Assembly: GCA_964482395.1 (NCBI GenBank)
Contig: CAYZXK010000111.1
Coordinates: forward strand, 1-25,948
Reading direction: 5' to 3'
Origin: CAYZXK01 sp964482395
GTDB lineage: Bacteria; Planctomycetota; Phycisphaerae; UBA1845; Fen-1342
Length of the DNA stretch: 25,948 nucleotides
Shown: piece after piece, positions 20,965 through 25,948 of the stretch
How the letters are laid out: every line of letters starts with the position of its first letter
How positions within the stretch are numbered: position 1 is the first letter of the stretch
The notes under the pieces: generated by a model
What the model saw: only the letters and a program-made list of their open reading frames with translations
Told to the model about the DNA's origin: nothing
The model's database searches: none
Translations under genes and position numbers: made by a program

Positions 20965-21675
20965 TCAGACCGGGGCGGGCGCAAGCATCGCGGCCAGGTC
21001 CTCGGACGTTGCGGCCAGCTTGATCGGACGGGCCGGGACCCCTACCACGGTGGCCAGGGCCGGCACGTCCGCGGTCACCACGGCTCCCGCGCCAACGACC
21101 GACTCGCATCCCAGGGTGACCTTGGGAATCACCGTGGCGCCGATCCCCACGAACACCCCCGGCTCCACCTTCACCCGGCCCGCAATCCGCACCCCGGGGC
21201 AGATATGGCTGCCCTCGCCGATCATGGTCTGGTGGTCAATGATGCAGCCAGTGTTGAGGATAACTGAGTCCCCGATCTGACAATGAGCACATACGACCAC
21301 TCCGGCCGCGACGACCACGTTCCGCCCCAGAGTAGCGTTCCGGGCCAGGGCCGCGGAGGGGTGGACGGCGTTGATGAGGTCGATGCCGAAGGATTCTACC
21401 TGGCGAGCCAGTCCACGCCGTACGCCGTTGTCGCCGATAGCGATTACGACCCCATCAATGTCGAGCTGTTCAGCCAGGAGCGGCAGCGAGTCGATGCCAC
21501 CGAGGACCGGAACGCCGTCGACCCGCCGACCGTGCACCTGGGCGTTGTTGTCCAGGAACCCGACCACCTGGTGAGCCCCGGTCTGAAGCAGGATATCGAG
21601 GACCACCCGGCCGTGTCCGCCGGCTCCCAGAATCAGGACTCGCCGGAGGTCCGACCGGCGACGACGACGGGTCAT
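20965..21675 (-). CDS. NeuD/PglD-type sugar O- or N-acyltransferase
   Basis: Transfers an acyl (usually acetyl) group from CoA to an amino or hydroxyl group of a nucleotide sugar. From ATG 21675 the 236-residue protein starts with a run of arginines and a Rossmann-like domain (VLILGAGGHGRVV, ~13-25; FLDNN). A left-handed beta-helix follows (hexapeptide pattern ~95-215), ending GVPARPIK. The His in CIIDHQTMIGEGSHI corresponds to the catalytic base of PglD-like enzymes. Two in-frame upstream ATG/other starts (21750, 21813) would add sequence unlike the family, and no SD decides the matter. It is transcribed toward the NUDIX gene, with a 155-base gap, and is divergent from the export operon. It fits acylation of a sugar precursor, perhaps a product related to the wbpA pathway. 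Confidence 0.88.
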   Translation of the reverse strand: MTRRRRRSDLRRVLILGAGGHGRVVLDILLQTGAHQVVGFLDNNAQVHGRRVDGVPVLGGIDSLPLLAEQLDIDGVVIAIGDNGVRRGLARQVESFGIDLINAVHPSAALARNATLGRNVVVAAGVVVCAHCQIGDSVILNTGCIIDHQTMIGEGSHICPGVRIAGRVKVEPGVFVGIGATVIPKVTLGCESVVGAGAVVTADVPALATVVGVPARPIKLAATSEDLAAMLAPAPV

Positions 21676-21982
21676 CGTCAACTGCGCAGAGCGGGCCGGA
21701 GGCCAACTGAGGGAGTTCAGTCCGCGACGGTCAGCGCCAGGTGGTGACATCTCATGAATTTCTATCGGGTTACCAGCCCCGGCAGCCCACGCGACGCGCG
21801 GAGTTGGCCGCAAAGACCGCCCGCCGGGCCGTTAGTCGCTCCCGGCCCACAAGCCCGACCCGCCCACCAGCCGATAATCTTCTGCGAAATCATGACGCCA
21901 GGGCGCTGGAGCGCACGAACCGAGGACTGGCAGCCAACGTAATCCCCGTAGCAGGCATCAGCCCGGGGCGCATCGGTCGCGA
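21676..21982. other. Intergenic region between acyltransferase and export operon
   Basis: No believable ORF is seen. The plus strand has an exact GCCGATAA (21870-21877), the -10 consensus of flagellar sigma-28, but with no TAAA at the right distance. The promoter of the acyltransferase gene should lie here on the minus strand but could not be fixed. Confidence 0.35.
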
Positions 21983-22012
21983 TTGACAGCGTTGAGGACT
22001 CCCAGTTACAGT
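21983..22012 (+). promoter_or_regulatory. Sigma-70-type promoter for the export/exosortase operon
   Basis: A perfect TTGACA (21983-21988) is followed after 18 bases by TACAGT (22007-22012; four of six). Transcription would begin near 22019, giving a leader of about 125 nt before the Wza-like gene. It is the best promoter match in this divergent gap. Confidence 0.45.
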
Positions 22013-22144
22013 TCCAGGCTCGTAAGTGCCACAGCCGCCGCAACGTCGGCACCGACCCTCTGCGCAGGATTCAGGCTGGTGAAGCACCCGGCCAGAAGCT
22101 GCGGGGAAGACCGGCGTCGCCGGCCGAGTGCCGAGGAGTCGGGC

Positions 22145-23710
22145 ATGCAGAATCGGCGGGCGCGCGGAGCGGGCTCCACAATGAGAATCTTGCCAAGTCT
22201 CGCACTGGCCGTACTTTGTGGTTGTGCCATGCTGCCGCCCAACAGCTTCCTCGACCCGACCAAGGTCGGGCAGTTCCCCGGCGAGCCCCGCGAACGGGGC
22301 ATACGGCGTATTCTGAGCCCGCGTGAGACGCCACCGGGGCTGGCCAATGCCACCGACCCTACCCCCGACGACCTGGTCCCAGTTTACGCCGACTATCGGA
22401 TCATGCCGGGCGATATTGTCGCCGTCTCCATACACGACCTGATCCAAACCGGCGTTCCGTACTCGGCAACGATGGAGGTAAGCTCCTCAGGCGAGATCCG
22501 CATCCCGGAACTGGGATCGATCAAAGTGGCCGGCCTGACCGAACGGGAGGTCGAACAGGAACTGTCGGCCCGGCTTAAAGAAAGCAGCCTGCTCCCCAGG
22601 CCGGTGGTAGTGGTGAACCTACAAGGGAAACGTGGCCGGGTCTTCCATATCGTTGGTGCGGTCCGGGCGTCCGGAGCGTACCCGATCACGGACCCGGACA
22701 TGAGGCTGCTGGAGGCGATCGGGATGGCCGGGGATGCAGACGCTCTGGCCAAACGGGCCTACATTATTCGTCGGGAGAGTCGGGGTGTCGGAAGCTCTGC
22801 CGAACAGCGCCGGCCGGCCGCGGTCCAAGAGGGTTGGGTAATCCCGCCGCCAGAGGAAGAGCCGCCCGGGCCGGCAACCCTGACCAGCGCGATGGCGATG
22901 CTCGGCCAGGAGGCCGGCCCGCTCTCGACGACCCAACCTCCAAGCCGGGAGGAGCTGGCGGACGTAATGACCCAGGCCCGGGGGCAAACTCAGCCCGCCA
23001 CTGCGGAAACTGGCCCGGCACGCCCGTTTCAGCCGCTGATCATCTTCGATCCACAGACTGGGGCACTGCTGCCGGTGGAGGCCGAGGTCCCCAAGGCCCC
23101 CGAGCCGCCCGTGCCGAAAATCAGCGAAGAGGAGAAGCTGGAAGAGCCCTTCGACTGGGAAGCGGTGGAGGAGGTCGGCCCGCAGCAACGGGTGATCGCG
23201 ATCGACATGAGTGAGCTGAAGGCCGGCAACCCTCGCTACAATGTTGTGATTCGGGACCGCGACGTGATCAGTGTGCCGGTGGATACAGGCATCTTCTATG
23301 TAATGGGCGAGGTGAACCGCCCGGGCGTATACGCTTTCGGCGGGCGGGACATCACGGTCAAGCAGGCTCTGGCGATCTGCGGCGGTTTCTCGCAGTTGGC
23401 CTGGCCGCAGCGCTGCGAGCTGATCCGCAAGGAGCCGGGCACCGACAAGCAGTTCACGCGTACGGTGAATCTGGACGCCATCTTCGCGGGCCTGGAGGAT
23501 GACTTCTACCTGCGGGACGACGACATTCTGAATGTAGGCACGCACATCGTGGCTCCGTTCCTTTTTGTGATCCGGAATTCATTCCGGTTTACCTACGGAT
23601 TCGGTTTTGTTTACGACCGCAACTTCGCGGACGTGGATTCCTATGGCAGCAAGCTCAACCCGGACTACGTGAAGAAACAGCGCCGGGCGCAGCGTGGTCT
23701 GCCGTTCTAG
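22145..23710 (+). CDS. Wza-like polysaccharide export lipoprotein with a long insert
   Basis: Outer-membrane/periplasmic polysaccharide export protein. ATG 22145 (521 residues) is chosen for the GAGGAG 6 bases upstream. It gives a basic N-terminus, a hydrophobic segment and the lipobox LCGC (Cys24). An ATG at 22181 would still keep the lipobox. The poly-export domain follows (~78-160, YRIMPGDIVAVSIHDL; SSSGEIRIPELGSIKVAGLTEREVEQEL). A first SLBB-like domain lies at ~170-210 (HIVGAVRASGAYPI) and a second at ~380-430 (FYVMGEVNRPGVYAFGGRDITVKQALAICGG). Between them is a proline-, glutamate- and alanine-rich insert of ~150 residues, absent from short Wza proteins. The C-terminal end is aromatic and may contact the membrane. 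It starts the operon with exosortase and EpsI genes. Confidence 0.88.
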   Translation: MQNRRARGAGSTMRILPSLALAVLCGCAMLPPNSFLDPTKVGQFPGEPRERGIRRILSPRETPPGLANATDPTPDDLVPVYADYRIMPGDIVAVSIHDLIQTGVPYSATMEVSSSGEIRIPELGSIKVAGLTEREVEQELSARLKESSLLPRPVVVVNLQGKRGRVFHIVGAVRASGAYPITDPDMRLLEAIGMAGDADALAKRAYIIRRESRGVGSSAEQRRPAAVQEGWVIPPPEEEPPGPATLTSAMAMLGQEAGPLSTTQPPSREELADVMTQARGQTQPATAETGPARPFQPLIIFDPQTGALLPVEAEVPKAPEPPVPKISEEEKLEEPFDWEAVEEVGPQQRVIAIDMSELKAGNPRYNVVIRDRDVISVPVDTGIFYVMGEVNRPGVYAFGGRDITVKQALAICGGFSQLAWPQRCELIRKEPGTDKQFTRTVNLDAIFAGLEDDFYLRDDDILNVGTHIVAPFLFVIRNSFRFTYGFGFVYDRNFADVDSYGSKLNPDYVKKQRRAQRGLPF

Positions 23711-23727
23711 AAGGTCAGGGGTAGTCA

Positions 23728-24669
23728 GTGGCCGGTGGACCTGCCAGCCTGAGTTTGAAAGCCGGGCAGATGGAGTTGGATCGCCCGGCCCAGTTGCGGG
23801 CGGCACTGATCGTGGTGGCTTTCGTGGCCGCCTTTTGGGAGCTGCTGGATTTCATGCCGCCGCGCTACGGGCTTCTGGTGCACCGCTGGCTCAACGACTC
23901 GGACTGGACCCATGGCCCGCTGATCCCGCTGTTCAGCGCTTACCTGCTGTACCTCAAGTGGGAGCGGTTACGCCGTTTTCGGGTACGCTGGGCGTGGGTG
24001 GGGCTTCCGGTGCTGCTGGTGGGGCTGGCCGTGTACGTGTGGGCCCTGTCAGGGAACCTGAAATTCGGGTACGCACGGGAAGGAGCCATGATGGTCGCCC
24101 TGCTGGGCGTTATCGTTCTGCTGTGGGGGGTGACTGCCCTGCGAGTCGCTTGGCTGCCCTGGTTGTATCTGTTCTTTGCCATTCCGCTGCCTCAGGGAAT
24201 GTATTTCCGGCTGACCGATCCGCTTCGCCGGCTGGCCGCGACTGTAGCCAGCACGATCCTGAGCCTGTGGCCGAACCTGCACGTGGAACGGGTCGGCTCG
24301 AATCTGGAGTATACCTACGGGGCGACGACCGGCGTCATCGGGGTGGCCGATGCGTGCAGCGGCATGCGCAGCACGGTCACGCTGTGCGCTTTGGGGGTGG
24401 CGGTGGCATTCGTGTCCGAGCGCCCACTTTGGCAGCGTCTGGTGCTGCTGGCATCCTGCATCCCGATCGCCACATTCTGCAATTTCATCCGGGTTACGGT
24501 GACCTGCTGGCTGCACGTGTTCGTCGACCCCAAATACGCCCAGGGAAACTACCACATGACTTTGGGACTGGTGATCATTCTCCTGGCCTTCGGCATGTTT
24601 CTGGGGCTGGGATGGATTCTCAACCGGCTGGTAGTCGAGGATTCGGACGATCCGGCGGTTCCAGCTTAA
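23728..24669 (+). CDS. Exosortase
   Basis: Polytopic membrane transpeptidase-like enzyme thought to cut PEP-CTERM-type sorting signals of exported proteins. The 313-residue protein has about eight hydrophobic segments and all family residues: WTHG (His62) near the N-terminus, Cys210 in DACSGMRS, Arg255 in ATFCNFIRV and His276 in GNYHMTLG. The start is GTG 23728, with AGGGG 6 bases upstream and 17 bases after the Wza-like stop. In other bacteria exosortases stand with extracellular polysaccharide genes, as here. No protein with a recognisable PEP-CTERM-like C-terminus is encoded in the window, so its substrates are elsewhere. Confidence 0.95.
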   Translation: MAGGPASLSLKAGQMELDRPAQLRAALIVVAFVAAFWELLDFMPPRYGLLVHRWLNDSDWTHGPLIPLFSAYLLYLKWERLRRFRVRWAWVGLPVLLVGLAVYVWALSGNLKFGYAREGAMMVALLGVIVLLWGVTALRVAWLPWLYLFFAIPLPQGMYFRLTDPLRRLAATVASTILSLWPNLHVERVGSNLEYTYGATTGVIGVADACSGMRSTVTLCALGVAVAFVSERPLWQRLVLLASCIPIATFCNFIRVTVTCWLHVFVDPKYAQGNYHMTLGLVIILLAFGMFLGLGWILNRLVVEDSDDPAVPA

Positions 24670-24696
24670 ACCCCCTAGAGTCGCCGACCCGGCGAA

Positions 24697-25563
24697 ATGA
24701 GTATGACCATGAATCTGACCGGCCTGCCGACCGACGATCGAGCTACCGCCGGGTGCCAAGCGGTCCAGCGCGGAGTGCTCAGTCGGTGGCTGGGGGCCAA
24801 CCCGCGGTACTGGGCCTGCCTGGCGCTGCTGGTGGCCTCGGCCGCGGGTCTGAACAGCGTGGCGGGCTGGCTGGGATTGCGATTCCGCAAGGAGGCGGTC
24901 CCGCTCAAGCGGTCGCTGCGGGCCCTGGACACCCACAAGTTCGAGCCGCGATATGTGCTCGATAAACGCCGCACCGACCGGCTGGCACCGCTGTCCGACG
25001 ACGAAGTGGACGCCCTGGGAACTGAAGAGTACCTTCAGGTGTACCTGACCGATACGCAGAAGCCGGAGGGGGACCCGACCCGGACGATACAGCTTTTCGT
25101 CACCTACTACACGGGTCAGCCGGACTTCGTACCGCACGTGCCGGACGAATGCTACCTGGCCGCGGGCTACGACCTGGTGGGCGAGAGCACCGCCCGGGTT
25201 CCGGTGGCCGGCATCTGGGCTCCGGGCGGTGAGATACCGGTGCGGGTCAGCGAGTTCAAAGCCCGCAAGGCCGGGGCAATTCCGGGTCAGCAACGGGACG
25301 TCACCAATGTGGTCTGGTTCTTCCACGTCAACGGAACTTATGCCACTTCTCGCAGCGGAGTGCGGGCGGTAATGGCCAGTCCGTTCCAGCGTTACTCGTA
25401 CTATGCCAAGATCGAGCTGACCTTCCGCAGCGAGGACGGGGGCAATGCCGGCAAGGAGGCTTCGCTGGCGGCAGTCGGGCCGTTCCTGGAGCGCCTTATG
25501 CCGGTGCTGCTGAGCGATCACATCGACACGGACAAGTTCCCGCGGGCCGGTGGCGGGACATAA
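24697..25563 (+). CDS. EpsI-like exosortase-associated protein (DUF3485 type)
   Basis: 288 residues; function unproven, but the family follows or is fused to exosortases in polysaccharide loci. One membrane segment (~38-60) anchors it, with the bulk outside. Conserved family features include QLFVTYYTGQPDFVPHVPDECYLAAGY (Cys152), the FFHVNGTYATSR segment and the SYYAKIELTF strand before the C-terminal helix. The start is ATG 24697, with further in-frame ATGs two and four codons on; GGCGAA just upstream is a poor SD. It is 27 bases after the exosortase stop. Bacterial EpsI in methylotrophs is linked to exopolysaccharide production, while other roles are inference. Confidence 0.88.
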   Translation: MSMTMNLTGLPTDDRATAGCQAVQRGVLSRWLGANPRYWACLALLVASAAGLNSVAGWLGLRFRKEAVPLKRSLRALDTHKFEPRYVLDKRRTDRLAPLSDDEVDALGTEEYLQVYLTDTQKPEGDPTRTIQLFVTYYTGQPDFVPHVPDECYLAAGYDLVGESTARVPVAGIWAPGGEIPVRVSEFKARKAGAIPGQQRDVTNVVWFFHVNGTYATSRSGVRAVMASPFQRYSYYAKIELTFRSEDGGNAGKEASLAAVGPFLERLMPVLLSDHIDTDKFPRAGGGT

Positions 25564-25581
25564 GGAGCGAGGGCAGCTCAG

Positions 25582-25948
25582 ATGGCCAAACAGAAGCGAT
25601 TGAACAAGAATCTGGTCGCCTTCCTGACGATCATGGGGATGATCATCATCCTGTCGGTCTTCACCCTGATCGTCTATCAGCAGTCGCGCCGCGACCCGGC
25701 CCTTCTGGCCAGAATGGCCGACGAGGCCAAGCTCTCCGGGGATTTGGACGAGGCCTGGCGACGCTACCTGCGGGCCTGGGATGCCAGCGAGAAGCGGGGT
25801 CAGCCGCAGCCCAAGTACATGATCGCGGCCGCCAACTGCCTGTTCCAGATGGGTGAGATCGGGAACTGGCGCGGGCTGCTGGAGAAGACCTCCTCCAAGC
25901 TGTACCAGGACCCGTCCCTGCCGGCCGCGCTGCTGGAAGGGCTGTGGC
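25582..25948 (+). CDS. Start of a membrane-anchored protein with TPR-like helices (3' end outside)
   Basis: The frame opens with ATG 25582, 18 bases after the EpsI-like stop, and is still open at the window end (122 codons). Residues 1-9 are basic (MAKQKRLNK), and a hydrophobic segment (~11-33) forms a membrane anchor. The rest is helical with repeated Ala/Leu/Trp spacing (LSGDLDEAWRRYLRAWD; AANCLFQMGEIGNWRGLL), like tetratricopeptide repeats. Position in the operon suggests a structural or scaffold role in polysaccharide export or exosortase sorting, but no function can be assigned from this part. Confidence 0.7.
   Translation, partial: MAKQKRLNKNLVAFLTIMGMIIILSVFTLIVYQQSRRDPALLARMADEAKLSGDLDEAWRRYLRAWDASEKRGQPQPKYMIAAANCLFQMGEIGNWRGLLEKTSSKLYQDPSLPAALLEGLW

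Noticed and set aside
21870..21877. Exact flagellar sigma-28 -10 octamer GCCGATAA upstream of the export operon
   Set aside because: No TAAA at 15 bases upstream, and one octamer match is near chance level in a window of this size.
1..25948. CRISPR array, tRNA genes, insertion sequences or attachment sites
   Set aside because: No regularly spaced repeats, no tRNA T-arm with matching acceptor, and no transposase- or integrase-like frame were seen.

Overview
The window reads as chromosomal DNA from a GC-rich Gram-negative bacterium. It is most plausibly a planctomycete, perhaps of the Phycisphaerae type. That placement is an inference from combined traits: an exosortase/EpsI/Wza-type export cluster, many lipoprotein-type signals, paired DUF3857/transglutaminase-like proteins, a eukaryote-type (GT3) glycogen synthase in a bacterial context, and a short dispersed AAGCGTAAGCGA-type repeat. 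No 16S, tRNA, IS element or CRISPR array is visible, so the taxonomy is not proven.

Layout. 1-405 is the 3' end of an MFS-like transporter. 415-4202 is a minus-strand block: a lipoprotein tyrosine/dual-specificity phosphatase, serS, then rpoN, which has its own strong sigma-70-type promoter. 4467-8568 (plus) holds two overlapping genes for secreted DUF3857/transglutaminase-fold proteins. The first keeps a Cys-His-Asp triad; the second has lost the Cys and the His and carries a degenerate octamer repeat array in its signal-peptide coding region. 8812-11894 (minus) encodes a CPBP-family membrane protease, guaB and an unknown lipoprotein overlapping the guaB end. 12254-13654 (minus) is a flagellin gene with a textbook intrinsic terminator. 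14126-15277 (plus) is a shortened UvrC-like protein with a broken GIY-YIG motif.

15278-15745 has no believable ORF. It has a good sigma-70-type promoter, several stable hairpins and a strong intrinsic terminator, and so looks like an unassigned structured RNA gene of about 380 nt. Its terminator overlaps the 3' end of the convergent nucleotide-sugar dehydrogenase gene (15712-17037). The GT3 glycogen synthase (plus) follows. Next comes a minus-strand group: a NeuD/PglD-like acyltransferase, then a NUDIX hydrolase translationally coupled to an M50 membrane protease. From 22145 to the window end (plus) there is an exopolysaccharide/exosortase operon: a Wza-like export lipoprotein, an exosortase, an EpsI-like partner and the start of a membrane-anchored protein with TPR-like helices.

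How they may work together: the dehydrogenase, acyltransferase, Wza-like protein, exosortase and EpsI-like protein fit the making and export of a cell-surface polysaccharide and the processing of exosortase-targeted surface proteins. The remaining genes are housekeeping (serS, guaB, rpoN) or individual envelope proteins. The least explained elements are the RNA candidate, the active/inactive transglutaminase pair, the UvrC-like protein and the octamer array.
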